A stretch of 64,000 nt of DNA, taken from Hyalella azteca. Lineage: Eukaryota > Arthropoda > Malacostraca > Amphipoda > Hyalellidae. Below are positions 1 to 11,600 of this stretch, in pieces. The stretch spans positions 62,001 to 126,000 of the forward strand of contig NW_025939125.1 of NCBI RefSeq assembly GCF_000764305.2, given 5' to 3'. The first letter of the stretch is position 1, and the number at the start of each line of letters is the position of its first letter. Both the position numbers and the translations under genes were made by a program. The notes below the pieces were generated by a model. It did no database searches. It was not told the DNA's origin and saw nothing but the letters and a program-made list of their open reading frames with translations.

Positions 1-930
1 GTAGTAGAACAACGACCTGCAATAAGGATAACTCGTTGTTACAGGTCACATCAACGTTTCTTGTTAGCATATCATTCTAAGCTTCGTAATGATTACCGGG
101 TATTTTATGGTCTTGGTTATTTTAAATTAACACAGGTTAGGGCAGTCTTATAGTGATTTTAATATTAAATATTCAAAAAATGACTCATTAAATGAGTTAA
201 CGCTAGTGTTTTACATGTCCATATCACAGCTTTGGCAAGTTATCATGGCACTCGTTTTAGCACGCTATTGGTAACGACACATTCTCATCAGGTCCAATAA
301 CCTTAACCTTAACATTAATAACGAAATACACAATGTATACACTTAAAGACAATTACTTCCATATTGATAGCGAGTGCAGGCTTTGAAATAGCATCTAAAT
401 TAAAATAATAATGGAATATTTTTTCGTTATACATGAGTGACTTAGGTCCACGTTTCTTGCATCATTGCATTATCATCATCAAAATTTTCGATTTTCGACT
501 GCAAAAATTCAGCTCCAAAATAAAAGTGGAAAGCATCCCGCTCTGAAGCCCTTATAGACCACAATGAAAAATCGCCAAAAGAAAGAAATTAATTAATATT
601 TCTTTCGACTCGTTTCTGAGCCAAGCAAAAAAAGCATAACATCAACTCTAAGCCATCGTTGTCTTCTGGTGACGATTAACTGCACCTGGAGGCCTCTTGT
701 AATGTTATTTTATGCAGTGTCAACATTTAGGCTCTTCAGAAAAAGGGTGTGAGGTTCAGTGCGGAATACCCAAAGTGGAACAAGTTCAGAAAATATTGGT
801 AGAGAGGTCAACAAGACCAAAGCCTGATTATGGCTGTCCAAGTAGCGAGGAGACGAGAACGGTCGAGAAAAATTACGAGTAGAATAATGCGTTGAGTGGA
901 GCATTCTCCGCCCTGACACACGCGGCGCAC
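1..930. other. Intergenic, nothing recognised
   Basis: AT-rich sequence downstream of the receptor gene. I see no supported coding region, RNA gene or mobile element before the 40-bp minisatellite begins at 931. Confidence 0.5.
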
Positions 931-1240
931 GGAGAACGTCCTACCCTGAACGAGTAGGATGTAGGCGCTCGGAGGACGTCCTACCCTTAATGAGTAGGAT
1001 GCAGGCGCTCGGAGAACGTTCTACCCTTAATGAGTAGGATGCAGGCGCTCGGAGAACGTCCTACTCTGAACGAGAAGGATGTAGGCGCTCGGAGAACGTC
1101 CTACCCTTAATGAGTAGGATGCAGGCGCTCGGAGAACGTCCTACTCTGAACGAGTAGGATGTAGGCGCTCGGAGAACGTCCTACTCTGAACGAGTAGGAT
1201 GCATGTGCTCGGAGAAAAGCCTACCCTGAATGAGTAAGAT
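931..1240. repeat. 40-bp minisatellite, about 8 copies
   Basis: Units start at 931, 971, 1011, 1051, 1091, 1131, 1171 and 1211 with an exact 40-bp period and few substitutions. Each unit begins GGAGAACGTCCTACCC and holds an inverted pair TCCTAC/GTAGGA that could form a small hairpin. It lies about 200 bases beyond the likely 3' end of the receptor gene and is GC-richer than its surroundings. Confidence 0.9.
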
Positions 1241-1438
1241 GGGTGGCTGTAAGTAGTAACAGTAGGAGTAAGGTGGCTGTATAAGACCGACCGCATGGGA
1301 GCCTGCGTAGGAAATTCGAGGCAATAAGGCATGGCTTCTCCGGAGGCGATCAGAAGTGGCAATTGGCTTGGACCTTGTTGTTCTTGGTGGTCTCTGAGAC
1401 CCATTTAACCCGATACGCCACTATTTATACATCCTTTT

Positions 1439-1444
1439 TTTATT
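1439..1444 (-). promoter_or_regulatory. Possible poly(A) signal of the GPCR gene
   Basis: AATAAA on the minus strand about 217 bases after the stop codon, within an A/T-rich stretch. Its position is reasonable for the 3' end of this transcript, but AT-rich DNA produces this hexamer often. Confidence 0.4.
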
Positions 1445-1660
1445 AATTTATATTATTTATATCTACGTTTATCTGAAATGGCTTACCACGGCAGCATGCA
1501 ACAACTTCATCCAGATCTCATAAGAAAATTATTTCACGGGGTGATAAATTGATCACGGTATGAGTAGGAATCTTAATCGAGCCCTAGATAACGCATTCAT
1601 GGGGGAAATCTAACCGCTTGTCCAAAAAAATTGCAAATCACTGATCAAATTCAAGTCACT

Positions 1661-2606
1661 CTAGACTGCATCAGCTTTTTCAATATTTGCGGTCGATGTT
1701 CCGTTGATAGTCGTGTAGGAATTTTTCCTCTTTATCCCTGGAGAATCCAGCTGATGTTCACCCTCCGTAACCTCTTCCGTTTCACCAATATCGTTCAAGG
1801 GCGACAATTCTTCTACGCTGATAGCGCTCAATTTATCATGCAGACTTTTCATGCTGGAATGAGCACCATTTGCCGTTTTCTTGTTTTCTGGTGTTTTGCC
1901 GTTTTCCAAGTATGACTCCGACGGCGAATATGAACCACTAAAACCGAGAGGGGAACATGGCATGGAAGTGAAATGTCCGTTTCCAGAGTCGTAAGACAAT
2001 GGAGTGGGAGGTGAAGCCGTCTTCAATGAACTTTGAGATCCTCGTCTTGGAATATCAACTGGAGGAGTCGCCAGAGGCAAAACTTGGCCTTCCAGTACAA
2101 GCGATTCATCTCCTACAGACGATGATCCACGCTCAGGGATAGCTGAGAGTCGACCAGATCTTGGGTAAGCTAACCCTCCACTCATAGCATCGCTGTCACG
2201 CCGTGTGGAAGTATCTTTCTGCGATCCTTTCCTGCTTTTGGTGGACACATTGTTAGTAGGAACTGTAGGCTTGGAGGTGGTGCTGGGCGTCTCCCAAGGG
2301 AACATGTACCCTTTGTGGCGTCGCCACGAAGGTACCAACTTGGACAAAACTTCGAGGTATGCATCGCGGTATTGCCGGTTCATGAGCACATATATGAGGA
2401 CGTTGACACAGTACTGCACCCAGTACAGGATGTGCACGATGAGGAAGCGGTTCGGGTCCTTAACCGTAGGGTCCTTTGCGTGCACCACCATCACAGGTAC
2501 GCTGCACACCATAATCAGCACGAATATGATGAAGATTGTGCGTGCAACACGCATATCTCTTCGGCTGGTGGACAGTTTCTGACTCAGGTTCGAAGAGCGG
2601 CGGGCG
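1661..2606 (-). CDS. GPCR exon 9: TM6, TM7 and long cytoplasmic tail, stop codon
   Basis: 946 nt including the stop, residues 369-683. The acceptor is TTTTCATTTTCAG|CGCC. RRDMRVARTIFIIFVLIMV opens TM6; CSVP (403-406) stands where CWxP is usual. TM7 reads HILYWVQYCVNVLIYVLM, with NVLIY (437-441) in place of NPxxY, then NRQYRDAY begins the membrane-parallel helix 8. The remaining ~225 residues are Ser/Thr/Pro-rich, include SPSESY-like runs, and end in KADAV. A C-terminal valine of this kind could be a PDZ ligand, but the -2 position is Asp, so this is only a possibility. Confidence 0.92.
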
Positions 2607-5600
2607 CTGAAAATGAAAATAGTTTGAGCAACTCGGATTTATTTATTTTCTATTAAATGGCAATTGATAATTGGGATTATATTGATCAATTACTCTACTC
2701 AGATTAACAGAGAGCATATGTATGCTGTCAGCATATGAATGCTGATAATGCTTTTATCAGCATATGAATGCTGATAAAAGAGCATTTCGGTTATTAAAAG
2801 TTTAACCATGATTATCAATTTAGCAAATTTGGGTTACGATCGAGCCGGCAAGTGATAAACAGGGCAACTTGAAGTTTAATAGGTTCCCGAAGCTCGCCAG
2901 AGTGCGGAACAAAAGCTTATTCGAACACTATAAATATATAAACTTTCATATACTAGAGGACACACATTAATGTACAGGGACCACTATTACATGCATTGTC
3001 ATGCCTCATGCAGCACCTTCAATGTAAATGGCAGAGTAATTTGTACAACCATAGATACTACGGACACGTTCACCAACAATGCACTAATGTTATTTTCTAC
3101 GAAAGTCCATAAATGAAACTAGAATTATTGTAAGAGTTACATGATTCGCTGATAAAATCTGTGAGTGATGATTAAGAGGGATGATGAGTGAATCCATGGA
3201 AAAATATACAACAATTCAAACAAGTGCAGCACGTCACACAGTAAATCGTAGTTGTTACGTACAATTTCAGCTCTGATCAGGTTTAGTGTTAATTCATCAG
3301 ATAATGTTATTTAAGCTTGAAAAATTCAATCAAATATTTGTTTTCACGATATGATAGCCCTGAAAGAGATGAAATTATGAAGATAGACCACAAAAGAACC
3401 GAAAATTTAACGACCAGAAGTAATTTCTTAATAAATATGCAAAAAAAGACATCAACGTCTTATTCAAGGAAAACAAATCAGCTCGAAGAAAAAATGCAGA
3501 AAAAGTCGTGTTAATAAAACGTACGAAAAGGAAGGAAACATTTAGGTTAATGCGGACGAAAAAATACAGTTGCACATCAATTAATCTAATTCTTGTGTTG
3601 CCTGAAGATACAATTGAAAAAGAATGTTCTTTTACACCGTATACACTGAAAAATTAGTGGATCATATTATCAAAATAACGATACTTTCTGCACGTAGCAC
3701 TGATACACCCTTATTCTGGGCTAAGAAGTGTCAATATACCGCAAAAAAGGGGACAAAAAGTGCATCGCTACTTGGACAAAGTCACCTCATTTCTCTGAGT
3801 GTAACGTAGTTTTATAAGGAGTATCGCGGAAAGTAGAACACAGGACGGTTCCATGCAAAAAAATAGATACTAAAACATAGGCGCATTCTAAGGAATAAAG
3901 TTTTTTATTTATACTCTGCACATTAAATACAGAAAAGTTACATCTATTGTATGAAAAGCTTTGAAATGTGAGCACTGCAATTGTAATGCAATGAAGAGGA
4001 AAACATTTAATATCCCACGTTAATGAAATAAAAAGTTTAAAATCTTCTCATCTACTTCATTAATAATGATTTTAAAGCAACGAGTTACATTGAAGCCAAA
4101 AGCTCTAAAGAATTATAATTAACGTCCAATGAACCTATTAGAACTATACATCGATAGGCTGACTTATAGAATATGAGAAACTTTTTGAAGTTCACAGACC
4201 GTTTGGAAACTAAATGCAAGCCTGAGATGCGTCCACTGTGGAAAAAAAATAACAAGAAAGTAACTATAGATAAGAGGGCAAATATCAATTCCAATACCAA
4301 TATTTTATCATAAAGAGTGCATTAATTTACAATCAAATCACGCAACAAGCAAGTAAAAAACGAAATTACCTTATCTTATTTACCTTGATCATTCATTCAA
4401 ACAAATATTCGGTAAAATAACTAAATAAATAGCAATTAATAAAAATATAAAATAATTAAGAGGTTTCCATGACATATTTTCCAAAATAAATAAAAGCGTT
4501 TGTTTGTAACGCGAGGTTTTAGATGGCTTTGTGGAATTCTTCCGATCGAAATCGGTCAATGAAAATTATTACTTATATGTAAGCTTTATTCACTAAAAGT
4601 AAATAAAACAACTTGCAATAATGAAATAAACCAAATAAATTTATCGAAAGTGCGTGAATGGTTAGGAAAGCGTATGAATTTAAAAATGTGCATGAGGCAG
4701 ACCTCCAATAGTTGCACAGTCTGATTGATCATTGGATTTCCTGCACTTTGAATGGGCTATATAATGGGGTTCATTATATAAACAATAGCTCTTCAAAATA
4801 AAATTGTTTAAACTTTAATGAGGCATTACCGTAACTCACGAAGCTACTGCAATCTTGTTTCTGTAACCATCAAGTTGGGTTTTTTCGAAAAGCGGGGGCG
4901 TTAGTTGGCGAACGATTTAAAATTTAATAAAAACAGCGGTCTTCGAGGGCATCTTTTTGAAAACCAATTAGATAGTTAAATTTACAAAGAAATAAATTAA
5001 TAATCTCCATTTATTAAAATCAATACCGTAATCTATGTGAAAATTTCAAACAATGAATCGCATGAAGAATGAAAAATGAAATGAATTTTTTTAAATTATA
5101 TAAATAAGTTGTGAAAAATTTAATAAAATATAAAAACGAACAATAAAATGAACAATTTCACTCACAATGTAGCCCTAAAGCTTTTATCCGAAACCATTCG
5201 CTTGAGGCCCTTGAAGCTCGCGGATGACAGCCTACGGGGGCTCTTCAAGGGGCCGTCCTCCGCAGGGTCTTCCTTTTCCTCCTGCTGGGGTTCAGGATCC
5301 TGCTCGACCCCAGTGGCTGCTCAATAACATAAAAAACATATTATTATAATAATATAATATAGTAGATTCAGCTTGAAATGAGCCAGGCTGGCCTGTCAAC
5401 GATAAGTTATAATATAATAAAGTGGCAACAGCTTAGATTAGGAAAGGTTGGCCTTTCGCCACGCCTGTACAATACACAATAAAAATTTCTGGTGAGTAAG
5501 GCCTTCGCAAAATAAATTTCTGGAGAGCAAGGGCTACGAATACATTATTTGTCGACAATGCCTGCTTAGAATAAATTCATGCTCAACAATGGCCATAAAA

Positions 5601-8600
5601 CTAAATTTTTTGTTGGCAAGGCCAGCTAAGAATAATTTTCTAGTCATCGAGGGCGTTGCAAAATACATTTTTGGCAAGCAAGGCCTGCACAACATAAATT
5701 ACGGGAGATGAATGCTGACCAATTTTGGTGAGTAATATGACTGGTAAACACAAATTTTTATTGAACAATATAAATTTGCCGTGAATAGGAGCAGTACGGA
5801 TAAAATTATTTCTATTTTTTTATAACACGAGGAATATGAAATGAAATTTAATCGTTTGAAAGAATATGAACAGAAAAAAATACAAATCAGTCTTCATGAT
5901 ATTGCAAAATTTTCTTATTTCTTTCTAATGACAGTTGTAGAAGTGAATTTTTCATAACCATTAATTCGGACGGTAGTAAATCTTCTTCCCTTTTTCGTTC
6001 TAAGTTGAACGAAATTAGCAACACTAATTTGTCATAATTAAATTAGAAAATATATGCAAAACATCATCACAGTAAAAACGGGACAAAATATGTCACATTT
6101 AATTAATGATTAGGAAATAATCCCAAATTATTAATATAAAAATTGGCTTACCTTTATCCGGCGGTGGCGCCCGCTTCTTCGCGGTAGCTCGCGACACGCG
6201 ACGAGAGCTCAGCTTCACCTGCAATGCCAACACTGAGATGTATAATTTTATGGTGAAAGAAGTCGTCTGCGCAAACTTTGCTACAAATATTTCATCCAAA
6301 AACTCAAAATTTCAATTGTGTAACCAGTTCTTTAATATGGGCGCAAATGGCACTAAACTGTTTGGTTAACGTCAGCCACGTGAACAACCAATAAGGGAGC
6401 CTAGATTTGCACTAAAAATGGTCAACCATGTAATTGGTCATTCATTACGATAATTAAATAATAAGTTATCGTAACTAATTAAATCAAATAAAATAGTAAA
6501 AGATTACATACTTTCCAAAAATGAGCTAACTAAGGCAAAATATAACATGCAATTGTTTCGTAAACGGATTTACCAAGCAATATTTAATGTAAGGCAGGTC
6601 AGTGCGTAAAAGAAGTTCGAAGCCTCAAATACATTGCAGCCGTACGGAAAAATGAGAATTTCTAATAAAAATTTAATGCTAATTATTTCGAAATAATTAA
6701 ATATTGCCAACTATTTCCGCAATATTATAACTATTATTTCTTCATCTTTTTCCTTTTGGCAGAATAGAAACATGCATGGACGAAAAAGAACATATAGTCT
6801 AGAAAATGTCTATATGTCACCGAGGCAATATTCTACAGCGAGAAATCACCGAGGCAATATTCTACAGCGAGAAATCACCGAGGCAATATTCTACAGCGAG
6901 AAATCACCGAGGCAATATTCTACAGCGAGCGACAAGCAATAAAATAATATTATTATGATAACTAATTATCACATATAAATGAAAGCCAGCAAAATAAAAT
7001 CTACAAGGACGTTACAGGCACAAAATATAACAATAAATATAACAATGAATAGAAGCAGGGTTGGGGTAAAACAAAACGACCGAACAAAAACATTCGGACA
7101 CGCATGACATGTCAATAAGTACTAAATATGGGCGCTTCAAATAAGGCACACTGCAGGGAAAAGGTATTGGAAAATACGCGCTAATTTATGGAAAACATGA
7201 CGGTTTAATAATAAATATGGATCGAGTCAAGGCATACTATACAGAGAATGGCTTGTTCATTCATATAAAAAAGTTGAGGCACACAGGACGGGGTAAACGT
7301 AAATGTGGTCCGGTCGAAGCACACTCAATTTCAGCGCATTATTCGATTTCATCCTGATCGGTTCAATCAAGTTTAATCGAAACACTTGTACAAAAATACA
7401 TGCAATTTTAACTGGACTAGCATGCCAATTTAAATAAATGGCAACAGAATTGCACAATTGTCTAGCGCACTATATAAACAGCGTCATAATTTGCACCGAA
7501 GAATGTACAAAAATAATGCGACAAAATGTATATACAACTGAAATTCAGAAGTCTACACAAATTATAGAAAATTTAGCAAGCTGCTGAAAAATAAAATACA
7601 ATAAAAGGGTACACATGGCTAAAAACATAGATTATTTATATTACGGACGGATGGGAAGCAACGTAAACATAAACAACGAACAGCTGATTGAAGTCTACTT
7701 GAAGACGAAACTGGCATAATATGGGAGATAAAATATAAATTGCGGAACACACAGGACGTAAGCACATGAAATAGGATAAATAATTGTATAATTGTTAAAA
7801 AACTTCAAATTGTTACGCTAGATCATGCCCCATGCAACGAATATTGCAACATCAGAATACCGCCGCCGGTTGAGCCTTGCTGGCGCCGAAGCTGGAGTTC
7901 CGTTTCTGCAACCTGCGGATGCGCTTGCGACACCTCCGCATCAGCTTAAAGTGTCATCATGAAATTATTCGAAACATATCATTTATTTACTAAGTCTAGA
8001 TTTATGAGATGATAGAGTAACCGTTTTCCTACGATAAATGAGCTGTCGTCAACGCCTATCGTATTCTACGCCAATACCCTTGTCCCGATTAAGAAAAAAG
8101 GTTTATAAGATTCAGAGTATTCTACTTTAATGTTAAAGATGGATATCTATGACAATCTTTTTGTTTTGGAGTAAAATTGTTCAATATTTCAGTGTGAAGG
8201 ACACAACATTCGGTTGTCAGATGCAGTCATTACAATTTTTGCAGCGTCAAATCAATGAATGTTTCGTTGATCACCCACTTTGACAAAATAATTTCTATTT
8301 CATTAAAAGGCAAACGTGATGGTTGTTTGAATTTAGGTTGAAAATCGCATCAGCTTTTCATTTACATCGGTGTTTAGGGACAAGTTAACCCTCTACCGCC
8401 GTATGTCACTCTCCGGAAACATAAATATCAACTTAAATTATACGTAAACTATTGAGTGCAGCAACCTGAGGACGTTTATACGCAACAGATAACATTTTAA
8501 AGTTGTCGTACGTGGAGGCAACCATCAGTGCAAGTCATTTTGCGCTCACTAGAACATATCGTTTTTGGGAAGTAGACTTGGGACAATATTGCTCCGGTTA

Positions 8601-11600
8601 CTCTGATATGACTTAGTCATATCAGGCGGGAGAGGATTAAGAAGTCTCCTTATGTTATTATCATCAAATTCCATAATTTAAGACCCTGTGAAATTCATGA
8701 GTTGTTCTTGTATCCTCCGATAATCACACCTTAGTCCAACATTTAGTGACTATGTTACATGTTTATGTAACGTAAGGGCTACAAAAAATACAAATGAATA
8801 CACAGTTATTTTATTGTGAACATAAAAAAAGAAAGAAAACTTTCTTCCGTCATTACAACAATCACTGTTTCATTTCACCATTAGCCAGACGTGCCCTAAT
8901 TTAGCACACCGAAGATCTTAAATCACAATCAATCGCATCCAAAAGGCGATAAAAGTATTAAAATCACTTGTTTGCTTGAATCGCAAGTTAACCAGGAATT
9001 TAAAAGCAAAGAAAATACCACAAAAATTCACCATATCTTTAATTATTATTAAAGATATGGTGAATTTAATTTAATATATATGGTGAATAATAATATCGAC
9101 GCAACGTTCAGTGGTGGACGGCCATTCGACCCTAGGCTATTCTACCTCGTGTCTGGGGGGTGTGGAGCTCAAAATATTCAAAGCAGAAAGGGACGCCTGT
9201 CGGAGACCACCACTGCCGTGCTTCGAATGGACTATCATGATTCCTTCCCTGAAGAACGTAGCCGACAACAAATCTTGACTGTAACGTTATCAGCCGCACG
9301 CCACCGGACAGATCACATCCATTGAATTAGATCAATCAGCTTACAGGAAAATAAGCCTGGCGTCGTATGGCCCAGCGTCGTCAGCCAACACGCGAAAAAC
9401 TTTTACACCACCCGGACGGAACGCGCCGGAGCCGTCCGTATCTGTCCCGTGTGTCGAATCAGCCCACGGTCGAACGGCCACGCGTCATACGACGATAAAT
9501 TTTGGAACAGAACTATGCTATCTGGAACCTAACCCCAATGCTGTGAGCTAAAAGTGACGGTCTGGTGGTGCACGGCAGGATGCATGCAGTTCCACTGGCG
9601 CCCTGGGCTGGTTGGTCACAGTCCGTTGTCCGCAAGTTACAGTTCGAGCTAAAGTCAGGGTATGAAGTGATGATTCGATGCAGCGTTCAGTGGTGGACAA
9701 CCATTATTCTCTGGGCTGTTCGCTTCAGAATAAGGTGGCGTGAAGCTCCTAATATTTAAAGCAAGATGATGTAATGGGCTGGTTACTAACGGCAAGGTTA
9801 ATCCGCGGCTGATTGGTTGTCATCCGGAAATATGCTAGGCGTTCCTGTTAGGGCTGATTGGTGCACAAATTTGGTGGTGCACGGCTGCGTACCCTCTTGC
9901 TTTAGCAGGAGATTCTTGGATTAAAGTTATTATTTCGGAGCCTATATGTAAATACACAAGTTAACAACTTTAATAATAGTGAAAAAATGTCGAAAACAAC
10001 AAAATAAAAAAAAATCTCCGAAACAACGTACATAGCAAGGAAAGGCAGAATCCAAATAAATTGAGAAAATAATTTTAATTACGGCAATCGGGAAGCCTGC
10101 CGAAGACCACCACTGCCCTGGATGTAATGGACTCTCATGACTCCTGCCCTCCGGAACGTAGCCTTCAACACTTCTGGAAAATCATTTATTTGTGTTTCTA
10201 GGACTGAACTTTTCTGAACAGAATTTTGTGGTTTGAACTGACGATGGAGCTGGACTCCGAAACGTTTTCTCTTATAAAGATATGGTGAATTTTTGTGGTA
10301 TTTTCTTTGCTTTTAAATTCCTTGTTAAAGGCGATAAAATAACAAAATCTGCAATGAAAAAAAAATACAAATATAAATGACAAATGGATGAAGATAACGA
10401 ATACGAATCTGCAAAGGACTCACCATGATGAATTTGAATACTTAATAGGTTGACTATGAATGAATCACAATCCGCAAATGGCTCACCATGATGAATATGA
10501 ATACTTAAAAGGCTGACTATGTATGAACGAATCCGAATACGCAAAAGGCTCACCATGACAAATATGAAGACGTAGAGTATGACGATGATGAAGATAGGAG
10601 CGATGGCTTCAATTCGTATAATCCATTTCCGAGCCACCAAAGATGCCCTGTCGTTGCCCATGTCGCACTCCATCGTCAGGTTGTTGTAGCTGTAATGCCC
10701 GAATTTCTGCGAAAAAAATGAAAATAATGACAACCCACTATTTGTTTAGGTGAATTTCTAATCATATTTCCGATTATTCAACATATTCGTAATTGGTGTT
10801 AATAAATTCTTTGGCCTTTGCCCTAAATAAATTAATAATAAATTAATTAAATTAAATAATAAATTCTTTGGCCTTTGGCCTAAATGAACACAATAATTAA
10901 TGATTTTTACAATCCAATATACATATGTACGTACTTTGGAGGAGACTTTTCAAATCGTAATTAAGCTAATAAATTTATAATGAAAGCTCTGAAGAATATT
11001 TTCCATTTTGAGTGAAACATGTAGAACATTGGATGTTTTTTTCGGAAGGAATTGTTTGACCTTTCATAAAACTGTCTTGAATAATAAAAATTGGATACGT
11101 AATATATGTGCGTTTAATTGGCTCCATTTGACTTTTGTGAGAGTTCTTTATTTTTCAAACTGTTTTTTCAGAAGTCTTTTTGCCAACGTAATTAAGATTC
11201 TCAAAAAATATCACCTTTGCAACTAGAAAACGAAAAATGTTATTCGGAAAAGCTCACATTACATGATCTTAACTACAAAAATGTATTTTCTCAATTTCAT
11301 ATTCAATGATACGAATTCAAAGGAAGTAAATTTAAGTTGATTGTAGCAAAATTACTTTATCAAAATGACATAAGCGAAAGCTTTTCGGGATTACGAAACG
11401 CGGTGACGCAATAAAATTTAACGCTAGACTTCGGTTATGTCGCGCTGGCGTCAGCATATCTCCCGCGTGATGGAGCTCATGACTTTATATGACGTTTATG
11501 ACTAGATATGACCGTCATGACTTTGAAACCATAGCACAGATATGACCTCTTACCTGCTCATTGACGGAAATTCGTCCGGTTATTGCACACTTATTACCAA

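Larger units (their letters stand above)
2607..5165 (-). other. GPCR intron 8
   Basis: AT-rich intron. It holds a hairpin cluster (2703-2785) and one copy of the ~165-bp inverted-repeat element (3642-3803). No further coding exon was recognised. Confidence 0.7.
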
